Assembly (NCBI GenBank): GCA_029212405.1
Contig: JARGNR010000011.1
Location: 1 to 64,000 of the forward strand
Direction of reading: 5' to 3'
DNA: 64,000 bases
DNA from: Saprospiraceae bacterium
GTDB taxonomy: Bacteria; Bacteroidota; Bacteroidia; Chitinophagales; Saprospiraceae
Position 1 is the stretch's first letter, and every line of letters begins with the position of its first letter. Shown piece by piece: positions 17,593 through 27,600 of this stretch. Under the pieces are notes generated by a model. The model had not been told where the DNA came from and did no database searches. It saw only the letters and a list, made by a program, of their open reading frames with translations. A program made the position numbers and the translations under genes.

Positions 17593-18342
17593 ATGAAATA
17601 TCAGAAACGTTTACATTGGGATCGACATCGTCCGGAATTTCTCAAATTAGGATTTGTTATGGCCCTAGCTATCACACTTATGGCATTCAATTACACCTCT
17701 CAGAAACCAAGTATTGAACCCTTTGAGTCTGAACCTTACGAGGTGGATTATTTGATTACCCCACCTCCAACTGTGCACAAAAAGAAAGTGGTTCCTCCAC
17801 CACCTCCTCCACCAAAATTGACCCCTAATTTGGAGATTGAGCCAGTAGATGAGCCCGTTGTAACTTTTGAAAAAGAAGTTGATGTGAAAGAAACAGAGAA
17901 AGTGATTGTAGGTGAGTATGCGACAGCTCCAATTATTGAAGCTGCACCTATTGTTGAGGTGCATATTCCTGATGAACCTGAGGACAAAACTCCTCTGTTG
18001 TTGGCAGAACGAATGCCCATTTATGGTGATTGTGATTTGGATTTGGATGAGGCAACAAGAAGGTTGTGTACACAAAAAAATCTTATGAAACACATCTATT
18101 CCAATGTAAAATATCCTGTAGAAGCAAGAGATATTAATGTGGAAGGAATGGTGGTCGTTTCGTTTATTGTCAATAAAAAGGGCGAAATTGAAGACATTGA
18201 TATTGTAAGAGACATTGGATTTGGATGCGGACGAGAAGTAGTAGCGTCCGTAAATAAATTGGGCAAATTTCTACCTGGCAAACAAAATGGAAAGCCTGTA
18301 AGAGTGATCTATCGCTTGCCTGTGAAATTCAAATTGCACTGA
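17593..18342 (+). CDS. Energy transducer TonB
   Basis: TonB couples the proton gradient of the inner membrane (through ExbB/ExbD) to outer-membrane receptors. The 249-residue protein has one membrane anchor at about 18-35, then a proline-rich periplasmic stretch (PPPTVHKKKVVPPPPPPP at about 57-74) and a Glu/Val-rich spacer. The C-terminal TonB domain spans about 165-249 (VKYPVEARDINVEGMVVVSF and VRVIYRLPVKFKLH). The ATG at 17593 fits the short cytoplasmic tail. No exbB or exbD is adjacent. It could energise the receptor at 37900-40476, but partner choice is unknown. Confidence 0.92.
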   Translation: MKYQKRLHWDRHRPEFLKLGFVMALAITLMAFNYTSQKPSIEPFESEPYEVDYLITPPPTVHKKKVVPPPPPPPKLTPNLEIEPVDEPVVTFEKEVDVKETEKVIVGEYATAPIIEAAPIVEVHIPDEPEDKTPLLLAERMPIYGDCDLDLDEATRRLCTQKNLMKHIYSNVKYPVEARDINVEGMVVVSFIVNKKGEIEDIDIVRDIGFGCGREVVASVNKLGKFLPGKQNGKPVRVIYRLPVKFKLH

Positions 18343-18497
18343 TTTTTATTGGAATAGAGATTTGGGTTAGGAATACTAGAAAGATGAGTGTAAACATGTT
18401 TCCTGGTTGAGAAATGATTTTTGGGTTGAGTTGTCCAACATTTTGTAAAGTGTTATCGTTTTCTTAATATCACAATATGAAATAAATCACAAAACGC

Positions 18498-19664
18498 ATG
18501 AAACCACGATTTACATTTACTCTTTTAATACTACTTTTTTCTCTCTGTCAAATTCAGGCAAAACACCTGCTCGGGGGTACAGTATCGTATAAGGTCCTTG
18601 GAAAATCAAGTTCTTCAACACAGGTTGAAATTTCTTTTTTTATGTATAAAGATGATACTGGAGGAGGAGCCAATTTTGATTCGTTTGCACCATTTGGCGT
18701 ATATGGAGCGAATGGTAATAATTATAATTTTTTGTTTACGATAAATGAAAACCCTTCTAATGTTGAGCAGATAGAGATAATGAGTACGGATTCATGTTCA
18801 TTCTTGAGTTATTCTGTTGCGAGATATACATTTGAGGTGGAATTGCCTAATTCGACGTATGAAAAGTATGTGATTGGTTATGTCCGATGTTGTACGGCAA
18901 CCAATATTTCTAATATTGATCCGATGGAGTCAGGAATGGCGCTCGCATTGACATTATACCCTGCAGCATTTGAATTTGAGGAAGAAGCAAAAGTTGTACC
19001 CGTCACTTCTATTCCTTTTTTTACTGGGGAATATATAGATACCTTGATTGACATGAGTATTGATGATGAATACACAAAGGAATACCTATTGACTCGTCCA
19101 TTAGTTGGTGGAGGGATTGCAGGTGTCAACTTTGGTGACCCCCAAGCATGTGACGGAATTACACCCAATCCTTTAAACTGTCCGCCTCCTTATGCTGGAG
19201 TGGTTTATCTTGATGAGGACACGCCTTACGGAATGGGTTCGGAAGTGAATTTAGATGCTATGACAGGTGAGTTTCATTTTAATATTCCTACACTTGGTAT
19301 TATTCTTTTTGAAATGACGATTAACCGCTATGCTGAGGGTGAAATTTTGAGCAGTGTCAATCACCGATGGACGACCAATACTTCAGTATGTATTGAAACG
19401 AATGTAGAAGAACCAGAGCCCTCTTTTTGTCAGGATATTAAGATTATACCGAATCCTACTGCCGATTTTATTTCAGTGAATTGCAATATTCTAGATGTAG
19501 TTATCTTGGATGCTACGGGAAAGGTGGTTAAAAAATACGATGCTTTTTTATTTGGGTTGTCCACGGATGTTTCTGATTTAAGTAATGGATTATATACGGT
19601 AAAGGCAACCACCTTTGATGAAGAACCAATCACCCTGCGATTTGTAAAGACTGGACCCAGATAA
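18498..19664 (+). CDS. Secreted surface protein with T9SS sorting domain
   Basis: A 388-residue protein with a signal peptide ending near CQIQA. The mature N terminus KHLLGGTVSYKVLG, and later YVIGYVRCCTATNISNIDP, follow the opening seen in many large Bacteroidota gliding or adhesin-like surface proteins. This copy is short. The C-terminal part from about residue 310 is a T9SS type A sorting domain (IIPNPTADFISVNC, LDATGKVVKKYD, LSNGLYTVKA). It is likely displayed on or released from the outer membrane. Molecular function is unknown. Its 3' end faces the radical SAM gene with a 12-nt gap. Confidence 0.82.
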   Translation: MKPRFTFTLLILLFSLCQIQAKHLLGGTVSYKVLGKSSSSTQVEISFFMYKDDTGGGANFDSFAPFGVYGANGNNYNFLFTINENPSNVEQIEIMSTDSCSFLSYSVARYTFEVELPNSTYEKYVIGYVRCCTATNISNIDPMESGMALALTLYPAAFEFEEEAKVVPVTSIPFFTGEYIDTLIDMSIDDEYTKEYLLTRPLVGGGIAGVNFGDPQACDGITPNPLNCPPPYAGVVYLDEDTPYGMGSEVNLDAMTGEFHFNIPTLGIILFEMTINRYAEGEILSSVNHRWTTNTSVCIETNVEEPEPSFCQDIKIIPNPTADFISVNCNILDVVILDATGKVVKKYDAFLFGLSTDVSDLSNGLYTVKATTFDEEPITLRFVKTGPR

Positions 19665-19676
19665 TTTCGAGCAATT

Positions 19677-20753
19677 TTAAAACAGTTTGAGTTGAGGGCT
19701 TTTATCCCGATCAAAAACGGAGGTATTGTATTGAAAGGGCGGATTATCCAACAAGTACATCCGTTTTGCCATTTTGAATTGCTGATCGATCATATCGGCA
19801 ATGATACCAGTGCCACGCATTCGTTCTCCATAGACAGAACTGCCTAGTTTTCCGTTGTGCATTTCAGCGACTTTGTTCAATACTTTTTTCGCTCTATCTG
19901 GGTACGACTTGTCCAGCCAATCAGAAAATATTTCTGGAAGGTCTCCATTCAATCTCAGTACAATGTGTGTAATCCTTCGTGCACCTAAACTTGCTACCTT
20001 TTTGACCAAGTTAAAGATGTCGTGATCGTTCAGTCCTGGAATAATGGGAGCCGCTAAAACGGTAACGGGAATGCCTGCGGAAGTCAATCGTTTGATCAAA
20101 TCCAGTCGTTTCGAGATAGAACTCGCGCGAGGTTCGAGTTTCCTTCTCAATTTGTCATCTAAGGTGTTGATGGATATGGCTACAGAGACAAGGTTGTATC
20201 GGTTCAATTTTTTCAGAAGATCCAGATCTCGCAAAATGAGTGTGTTTTTTGTGACAATACCGACTGGGTGTTTGTATTGTAAGAATACTTCCAACAATTG
20301 TCGGGTAAGTTGTAATTTTCTTTCAACGGGTTGATAGCAGTCGGTATTACCAGAAAGCATAATAGGATGAACTTTCCACCGCTTGGAGGTAATTTTCTTT
20401 TCGAGTAATTCTGCCGCATTCTTTTTGGCCAAAATGGTGGTTTCAAAGTCTGTACCGGAACTGTATCCCCAATAGGTATGGGTCGTTCTGGCATAACAGT
20501 ATACACAGCCATGTTCGCATCCTTGATAGGGATTCAATGAATATTCCATACCCGTATCTGGACTCATGACCTTGTTGACAATAGTCTTTGGAAAGGTATC
20601 TACAATCCTTGTCTTGGTCACAGGCAATTCGTTGTCAATCCATACCTCATCGATGTCGGTACTTTTGACTCTATTTTCAAATGGATTGTTGGGGTTGATT
20701 TGTGCCCCTCTACCTGAAATAACGTCTCGTGAAATTCTGATCTCTCTTCTCAT
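19677..20753 (-). CDS. PA0069-family radical SAM protein
   Basis: A 358-residue radical S-adenosylmethionine protein. The iron-sulfur cluster motif is CEHGCVYCYAR (CxxxCxxC), preceded by YSLNPYQGC, as in the PA0069/Rv2578c group related to spore photoproduct lyase. IMLSGNTDCYQPVERKLQLT and GIVTKN are further family-typical segments. The ATG at 20753 gives the expected charged N terminus (RREIRISRDVISGRGAQ). The reaction catalysed by this family has not been established. It is monocistronic as far as can be seen. Confidence 0.9.
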   Translation of the reverse strand: MRREIRISRDVISGRGAQINPNNPFENRVKSTDIDEVWIDNELPVTKTRIVDTFPKTIVNKVMSPDTGMEYSLNPYQGCEHGCVYCYARTTHTYWGYSSGTDFETTILAKKNAAELLEKKITSKRWKVHPIMLSGNTDCYQPVERKLQLTRQLLEVFLQYKHPVGIVTKNTLILRDLDLLKKLNRYNLVSVAISINTLDDKLRRKLEPRASSISKRLDLIKRLTSAGIPVTVLAAPIIPGLNDHDIFNLVKKVASLGARRITHIVLRLNGDLPEIFSDWLDKSYPDRAKKVLNKVAEMHNGKLGSSVYGERMRGTGIIADMIDQQFKMAKRMYLLDNPPFQYNTSVFDRDKSPQLKLF

Positions 20754-20769
20754 GTGTCGTATAATATGA

Positions 20770-21030
20770 CAAATAATATCGCAATATACGACTATTAATT
20801 GTAAGTGTCAAGGGGTCAAGGGATTAAAATATAGAGATGGGTTGATTTTTCCTGTTGAAATACACCAAACATAAAATAGTTGGAATAAGCATGTGTGTTG
20901 AAACACTGGAAGTTAAAGCATGGAGTAGGTATACTACGGTTAAAAAATTAGGATCCGATGATTGTAATTAAAATATGTTTGGTAGTTAGTAGGGATTATC
21001 ATGCTATAGAAATGATGAAGTGTAAATGGT
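20770..21030. other. Intergenic region without recognised gene
   Basis: About 260 nt of AT-rich sequence between the radical SAM gene and a small membrane protein gene. No open frame with coding character, RNA gene or strong hairpin was seen. Confidence 0.5.
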
Positions 21031-21225
21031 TTATTGTATGTATTTGAAAAATAAATAGAAGCCTAGTATAATCATAAAGATTCCGGTAGACCAGTCTCGT
21101 AGTAGTGAATATGAATTTTGATTGGTAAATTTTTTCCCAAGAGCTTCTTTATAAATCCAAAAAACACCAGCCCCACAACATACAATTGCACACAGAATAA
21201 TGAATATTGTTTTGACCATGTTCAT
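21031..21225 (-). CDS. Small two-helix membrane protein
   Basis: A 64-residue frame with two hydrophobic helices (about 3-24 and 46-63) around a polar loop, KEALGKKFTNQNSYSLLRDW. The hydrophobicity pattern and clean ATG start support a real small gene, but length is short and no family is recognised. It stands alone between two gaps. Confidence 0.5.
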   Translation of the reverse strand: MNMVKTIFIILCAIVCCGAGVFWIYKEALGKKFTNQNSYSLLRDWSTGIFMIILGFYLFFKYIQ

Positions 21226-21277
21226 ATATTACACTACGTATTTGCTTATGAATTAGAATGCAAACCTCGCTATTTTA

Positions 21278-21413
21278 TATTTGTAACGTAAGATAAATAT
21301 ATTAATGTAGATGTAAACTTGGGATAGCGGGTGCGAAATTATTTTACCACGTAATCTTAAGTTTGTAACCCCGCAATCCACGCAATCTTAAGTTTGTAAC
21401 TTAAGATAAATAT
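21278..21413. repeat. Short direct repeats with a perfect dyad
   Basis: TTTGTAACGTAAGATAAATAT at 21280-21300 recurs at 21393-21413 with one mismatch. A 23-nt segment containing AATCTTAAGTTTGTAAC occurs at 21347-21369 and again at 21378-21400 with one mismatch, giving a 31-bp tandem period. The second copy ends in a perfect inverted repeat, ATCTTAAGTT-TGT-AACTTAAGAT, at 21385-21407. The role is unknown. Confidence 0.65.
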
Positions 21414-21533
21414 TCCCCATCTAGCATTTCAATTACATACGTATCTTTCTTCAGAACCTAAATCAATATTTTTTACTTTTATAAGATAATCATCCTGTTT
21501 ATGGTTGCACTAATATCGACTCCTAATCCTTTA

Positions 21534-21758
21534 TTTATAAATGTTTGAAGTTGCCAACTTCAAACTTCGATGATTGATATAAATTTTTATGCTAAACTGA
21601 TGAATTCTAGTCGCTACATTGAGCGCTCCATTGCCCTCAAAATAGTGGATTTCCATTCCAAAGAGATTGGCATTGGTGCCTCCACCTGGAGTATCGGGTA
21701 CTTCTGGGAGTTGACCATCAGGGCCAATATCGAGAGCGTCGTAGTTATCCCCTCCCTC
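21534..21758 (-). pseudogene. RHS-repeat-like coding remnant
   Basis: Immediately after the TGA of the LytTR gene (21759-21761) the same minus-strand frame stays open for about 75 codons. It reads GDNYDALDIGPDG, then PEVPDTPGGGTNANLFGMEI, then HYFEGNGALNVATRI. The NLFGMEIHYFEGNGAL stretch resembles the C-terminal core of RHS/YD-repeat proteins of Bacteroidota. There is no start codon or full domain, and the frame ends within an AT-rich stretch. Its base composition is richer in GC than the flanking gap. I interpret it as a decayed or translocated gene fragment; the RHS identity is tentative. Confidence 0.4.
21543..21565. repeat. Perfect inverted repeat with AAGTT-N3-AACTT core
   Basis: GTTTGAAGTT-GCC-AACTTCAAAC has two perfect 10-bp arms around a 3-nt centre. 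It shares the core AAGTT-N3-AACTT with the dyad at 21385-21407, 136 nt away. It lies next to the RHS-like coding remnant. No U-tract follows on either strand, so it is not a typical terminator. Confidence 0.65.
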
Positions 21759-22514
21759 TCAATTTATAAACGTATTCTTTATCTTCTCAATTATCGTTGC
21801 CTTCTTTCGTGTGCTGATGGGCAATTGAGATTGATCAGAGGTCTCTAGATATCCCCCGTCCTGTTTTTTGAGCGCAACCACATGATGCAGGTTCACCAAA
21901 TAAGAATGATGGCAACGCAAAAAATTATAGGGCAACAACAACTGCTCATATTCTTTTAAATTGGTAGATGTGATGATTTTTCTCTTCTCTGTCAACATGA
22001 AATTGGTATAACTTCCCTCCGCAAAGCAATAAATGATGTCTTTTACCTGAATCAAATGCATGCTATCTTGGTCTTTCAATATAATCTTATTGTCTTGATC
22101 GGTTGGGCGACTAAGGTTGGATTCCAGTACTTGTACTCTGTTGATAGACAACGATTGTTGGATGGAGTTTCGAGCTTTTTCAATGGCCTTTTTTAGCAAG
22201 TCTGGAGCTACTGGTTTGAGGAGGTAATCCACCGCACTGAGTTTGAAGGCATCTACCGCATACTTTCCATATGCAGTGACAAATATGAGCATGAAATCAA
22301 TAGATTCTAGACGATACATCAAATCAAATCCAGAACCATCTGGAAGATTAATGTCCAAAAAAAGTAAGTCAAAATCAGTTTCTGTGATCATCTTCAAACC
22401 CGTCTCTACACTATCCGCTACTCCGACCACTTCTACTTCTGGGCAAAAGGTGGCCAATAATTTTATAAACCCTTCACGTACATTTGTTTCGTCCTCAATT
22501 ATTATTACTCTCAT
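21759..22514 (-). CDS. LytTR-family response regulator
   Basis: A 251-residue two-component regulator. The receiver domain (1-120) has the acidic pocket IIIEDE, the phospho-acceptor Asp54 in LLFLDINLPDGSG, the switch Thr in FVTAYG and Lys in LLKPVAP. The C-terminal LytTR DNA-binding domain (about 145-248) includes FAEGSYTNFML and FLRCHHSYLVNLHHV. It binds promoter repeats when phosphorylated. The gene lies 28 nt downstream of a His_kinase-type sensor gene, its likely partner. Targets are unknown, though the neighbouring peptidase gene is a candidate. Confidence 0.93.
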   Translation of the reverse strand: MRVIIIEDETNVREGFIKLLATFCPEVEVVGVADSVETGLKMITETDFDLLFLDINLPDGSGFDLMYRLESIDFMLIFVTAYGKYAVDAFKLSAVDYLLKPVAPDLLKKAIEKARNSIQQSLSINRVQVLESNLSRPTDQDNKIILKDQDSMHLIQVKDIIYCFAEGSYTNFMLTEKRKIITSTNLKEYEQLLLPYNFLRCHHSYLVNLHHVVALKKQDGGYLETSDQSQLPISTRKKATIIEKIKNTFIN

Positions 22515-22542
22515 GGATATCTATTCTACTGATCGGTTGGGG

Positions 22543-24480
22543 TTAATTCAAAGCAACAGATGGAACGTTTAAGTTGACAATCGTGCCATTTCCTGATTCG
22601 TTTGGTTTTATTTCTAGATGAAATTTTCGTTTCATAAGTTTGGATAATAGATGGAGTCGTTCATTGGTTATGGTGATGGATAAAGATTTCTTCTTGATTA
22701 AGAGAGGGCTTTGTCCGTTCTCTTCATCTAAATTGTCGATCCCTACACCATTATCCACAATCTGAATGACCAAATCTCCTTTTTGCTTAAAGATATTAAT
22801 TTTTAAAAGCCCATTTTCGACCAGGTATATTTTTCCATGATCAATTGCATTTTCGATAAATGGTTGAGTGAGTAAAGGTGGGATAGACAAATACGTCGGG
22901 TCGATGTCTGCCGCTATATTAATCTCATATTGGAATTTTTCATCAAATCGTAATTTTTGCAGATTGAGGTAGTTTTTTAAAAATTCAATTTCTTCTTCTA
23001 GAGGAATAAAGCGCTCTCGACTGTTTTCTAGCATTTGACGCATTAATGTCGCGAATGTGGATAAGTGGTGGATGGCCTTCTTAGAATCACCTTCGTCAAA
23101 TAAATAGTTTTGAATAGAACTGATAGCATTAAAAATAAAATGAGGATTCATCTGAAGAGACAGCATTTTTTGCTCAATTTGATTGACTTTTGCTATCTCT
23201 TTTTGTCGTTTTCGATAATGCCAAAAATATCCCAATAGTCCGACAACTGCGAGTCCTAAAATTCCTGATAGTAGAAATCCATTGTTTCTTTTCAATTCTA
23301 GATTTTCTACCTTTTTTTCTTCGATCTCTTTGTCTTTTTTGACCAACTCGAACTTCCGTTCCATCGTCAGAATCTTTTCTTTCTGTTCGACACTTAAAAG
23401 TGAATCGTTCAACGTCTTTAATTTATCCAAATGGAAGTAGGCATTTTTGTAGTCTTCAATTCGTTCACTCAAATCATAAATGAATTGATACAGATTTTTT
23501 TTATGCAACACATTGGTTCCATCTAACCTTGATTTCAATTGCTTGATGATTTGCTGGACCTCATCAGTTTTTTGCTGACTTGCCAACCCCTTCCCTTTAA
23601 AATAGAGTAAGAACGCATATATCTCGCGATCTTTTCCTTCGGTTTCATTGATCAAAGGCAGTTTTTTATTTACAAACGCATAGAGCTCTTCCTCCTTTCC
23701 TTTTTCGTCCAATGTTAGTGCTTCCGCCAAAGTAAGACGTGCTTCTAGATTGAACATCTTCATGGAATCAACCATCAAACGAGCTTTTTTGATCACCACA
23801 TCATTTTTTTCCATTTGTTTAGTTCTGCGGTAGAGATCGGCGAGATTGATGTAAATTCCAACAGTAGACAAATCTGTTTGTGGCGAATTGGTCTTAGCCA
23901 GATAATCCAATGCAGATTCATTGATTTTTATAGCATTCAACGTATCGTTCGTATTGTTGTAAATGATGGCCATATTGGTAGAGATAATGGCAACAGTTTC
24001 ATAGTCTTCTATGTCTAGAGCAACATCATATGCTTCTTGATATTGACTCAAAGCCTCTTCATATTTGCCTTGCATCATATCCAACGATGCTATAGCATTA
24101 TTGATCGATGGAATTCGTTCTGTTTCATTGGCCTCTATGACCAATTCTTTGGTAGTGAGAAAATATTCTTTTGCCAAATCAAAATCTTCTTTGCCATACC
24201 AAGTACCCATTGCCAAATAATAGTTTGCCCTTTGCTTGCCTTTCATATAGTCCAATTCTTCCGACAGATCAAGGGCGATTTGAGCATGCATTAGGAGACT
24301 GTCATATGCGTTGGGAAGAAATTGGTAATGTGTCGCAATAGTTAAATGGGCATCAGCCTTTTGCTCGGCTTCCAAGTTTTCTAAGGTCACGAATACACTA
24401 TCAATAATGTATCGTGGACTTTGCCCACAACATAGGGCACTCCACCCGACGAGCAGACAAATATTGATCAGTATTCGCAT
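22543..24480 (-). CDS. LytS-like sensor histidine kinase with TPR sensor region
   Basis: A 645-residue membrane sensor. A signal peptide (to about CCGQ) is followed by a periplasmic tetratricopeptide-repeat region (about 30-370), a charged coiled coil and one membrane helix near 400-420 (GFLLSGILGLAVVGLLGYFW). The cytoplasmic part holds the His_kinase motif MNPHFIFNAISSIQNYLF, with the phosphorylated His near residue 445. The ATPase region includes PPLLTQPFIENAIDHG and IVDNGVGID. It should phosphorylate the LytTR regulator encoded 28 nt downstream. The signal sensed is unknown; TPR sensors often bind protein or peptide ligands. Confidence 0.92.
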   Translation of the reverse strand: MRILINICLLVGWSALCCGQSPRYIIDSVFVTLENLEAEQKADAHLTIATHYQFLPNAYDSLLMHAQIALDLSEELDYMKGKQRANYYLAMGTWYGKEDFDLAKEYFLTTKELVIEANETERIPSINNAIASLDMMQGKYEEALSQYQEAYDVALDIEDYETVAIISTNMAIIYNNTNDTLNAIKINESALDYLAKTNSPQTDLSTVGIYINLADLYRRTKQMEKNDVVIKKARLMVDSMKMFNLEARLTLAEALTLDEKGKEEELYAFVNKKLPLINETEGKDREIYAFLLYFKGKGLASQQKTDEVQQIIKQLKSRLDGTNVLHKKNLYQFIYDLSERIEDYKNAYFHLDKLKTLNDSLLSVEQKEKILTMERKFELVKKDKEIEEKKVENLELKRNNGFLLSGILGLAVVGLLGYFWHYRKRQKEIAKVNQIEQKMLSLQMNPHFIFNAISSIQNYLFDEGDSKKAIHHLSTFATLMRQMLENSRERFIPLEEEIEFLKNYLNLQKLRFDEKFQYEINIAADIDPTYLSIPPLLTQPFIENAIDHGKIYLVENGLLKINIFKQKGDLVIQIVDNGVGIDNLDEENGQSPLLIKKKSLSITITNERLHLLSKLMKRKFHLEIKPNESGNGTIVNLNVPSVALN

Positions 24481-24601
24481 CTTTCTTAATTATTACAATA
24501 AACAATACTACTCATTCTATTTGATATTTAGATATACAATCCGTAGGTGTAGGCAATTTTAAAATAAGTGTACTCGAATTTTGTATAAGTGTTATGGGGG
24601 A

Positions 24602-24640
24602 CAAAAAACGCATTCACCGATTTCAAACCGATGAATGCGT
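24602..24640 (-). terminator. Rho-independent terminator of the M4 peptidase gene
   Basis: Just downstream of the peptidase stop the minus strand forms a hairpin (24608-24640): ACGCATTCATCGGTTT pairs with AATCGGTGAATGCGT, nearly perfectly with G-T pairs. A run of six T follows (24602-24607). Confidence 0.82.
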
Positions 24641-24664
24641 GAAAAAGTAATTAAAAATGAGTGC

Positions 24665-27600
24665 TTATTCCGTTTTTACAAATTTTAGTGTGGATACCTC
24701 TTTTGATTTTAATTGAACTTGGAGATAGTAAATACCTTCCGAAAGTTGTGAAATATCGATATTTTTATAATTGGAAGTTTGCATTATTTTCTGCCCTTGA
24801 ATCGTAAACAGGGCTACATTTTGCAGTTGATCCATATCATCATACCGAAGAGAAATAGTGTGCTGAGCAGGGTTTGGATACACATCAATATCCACTACTT
24901 CTTTGGGCTCTATTTCCTCTGAGGGTGCATTAGAAAGAGAGGCAGGTTCTCCAAAAATTAAAAATTCATTGATATCATATTCTGGTTGATCCAATGGTAC
25001 AAAATTGGTACTTGTTCCATAGGCCGTTATGACTACTGCATCTATATAAATCTTATCTCCATTCCCACTGGCATCACACTGAAATCGGAAAGAATTATTG
25101 CTGGCAAATGCATATTGTGAAGCAGAAAGCAACACACTTCCAGAATAAAATCCATCGCTGGTAAAGTCTACATTTTTGACATACGATTTTATATTGGTCC
25201 AGGTATTATTCTCTTCAAAGAGTAACCAAAAGTCCTCGTTGTTTTCCATGCTTTGAGCATAATATTCAAATTCTACTCGGACAGAATCATAACTCGTTAA
25301 ATCAAAGTCCTGAGATGTCATGCTGGATGCTACACCACTGTTGTCTCGTATTCGTACAGATTTTGCTCCTTCAGCAGCATATTGGGTAGACATGCGACGA
25401 CAATCATTTCCACCGTCGATCCAACCATCCCATCCAGTTTCGAAATAGCCTTCATGAATTACTGTAGAAGTAACTCCACCAGTTGTAGTAAACGTAATGG
25501 TATTGCTTTTTTCTGAAAAGTTGCCAATTATATCTCGTGAAACAATGAATAAATCATAGGTGGTATTGGGTGACAATCCTGGCAACGTCAAAGATGAAAA
25601 AGAATAATCTACCCATCCATAATAAGTGCCATTCAAGAAAAATCCATAGCCAAAAAGTGTTTCGTTGTCCGTAGACGGGGTCCATGATAGGTCTATGGTC
25701 GTACTGCCTATATTGCTGTAACTCAATACAGGAGTAGTAGGTGGGATTTTATCTATGACATCTCCATTGGTTTGGTTGACACAGAATTGAGTCACTTTTG
25801 AAAAATCATAGTTGGATCCGCTCACTATAATAGCGGTTCCATCAGTAATTTGGTAAGAGCCATTTCCATTGGCACAACAGAGACCGTCTCCTTTTGAATC
25901 ATACATGACAAAGGCATAATCACCATCCGATAAAGAAGGAAGTGCAATTGAAATTGTACTGCCAGGCAATTGATTGATGTAGTCATTTTGACTGCTAAAC
26001 GCGTAGGTTTGATTGTTTTTATCTTTCAATTCCCATGCTACTTGATTTGGGTTATTATCAAAATTGATCGTTAATGTCAATGGTCCAGAGGCACATACCG
26101 GTCCACTGTTAGAAGTAGTAGTAGATAATGTTGTACTTGCAATAGAGGTGTTTCCAGCGGCATCCACTGCAACTACATAGTTGTCGTACATCGTATTGGC
26201 AGATAAACCTACTAGAGCAGTGGTGAGATTGGAGGTGGAGGTGTAGAGATTTCCATCCAAGAAGACGTCGTAATGGTCTACGCCTACATTGTCCGTAGCG
26301 GCATCCCATGATAAATCAAAACTATTGGCTGTTATATTGGAAGCCATTAAGTTGGTGGGCGATGATGGAGGAGCTGTGTCGGTGCTGATTAACGTGTTAA
26401 AGGTGAGTGTTTGTCCTTTTACCGAAAAGTTGTTCAATTGATCTTGTGCAAATACATCAATCGAATACAATGTGTTTGGAATTAATCCAGAAAGTGAAAG
26501 AGAATTGGTGGGTACAGCTTGCCAAACTCCATTGACAAATACAAAATATTGAAACAATCCTGTGTCATCAGTGGAGGCATCCCAGTTCAAATCTGCTGAA
26601 TTGCTCGTGATATTTGAGACAGTAACATTTTGTGGGACAGTAGGTCGGTTGGTTTCTCGATTTGGACCAGCTTCTACATCTACACAAAATTCAATATTAT
26701 CCGATAAGTCAAATATTGAACCTGAATGAACCACGGTATTGCCATCCATGAGTGCAAATGAGCCATTCCCACCTGTACAACATAGACCATCCGTTTCCAA
26801 GTCGTAAAAATTCAATCGATACAATCCACTACTTGAAATTTGAATGGGCTCATTGATTGTGCTATTGGCTTGATTGATCGAATAGTCGTTGACAAATTTT
26901 GCTGCGATAAAGTTGCCTGTTACGTTGTCATTGATATTCCAAGCGATCAAATCTGGACGATCATCAAATGTAATCATCAAAGTAAGGTTGGGAGATGTGC
27001 AAGAAAGAGGATTTGGGTTGTTGTAATAGGTTCCGACACCTACAGCATGCCATGCATTGGTTACAGCGATTTCTTCTGCAGAACCATTTCCATATAAATC
27101 AATAGCGGATTGGATCGCTCCTGTTCTGGCATCTGCATATCCTGAGGTAGGAGTCAGATAGACCGTAAGATTTCGATAAGCAATAGCTTCCGCTTTGGCT
27201 TTACCAATTCCAGTAACAGAATAGGAATTGTTCCAATCATTGCTTCCTGTTCCTCCGTTGACTAAGAGATAAAACCAATGATTTTGCACGCCACTATTAA
27301 AGTGCACTCCTCCATTGTCATAGCTTCCAGTAACCCAGTAAGTGCCTTTGTAGGTGTCAGGATGCGAATATGTATTGGGATTGCTCATAGATCGGAACGC
27401 TTGACCGGAACCGATTTTAGTGTCTTCTCCTAATAACCAATCGTTTGAGCCTTGGGTGTTGGCTTCGACACATTCACCAAATATATCTGCAAAGGATTCA
27501 TTGAGGGCACCGGATTCATAACTGTAAATGAGGCCCGCTGATGTGCCCACTACGCCATGTGCTATTTCATGACCTACAATATCTAGTGATGCAAAATTGT

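Noticed and set aside
21570-21848. A 92-residue plus-strand frame over the LytTR gene end
   Set aside because: The minus-strand reading of the same bases gives the LytTR C terminus and the RHS-like remnant, which are better supported.
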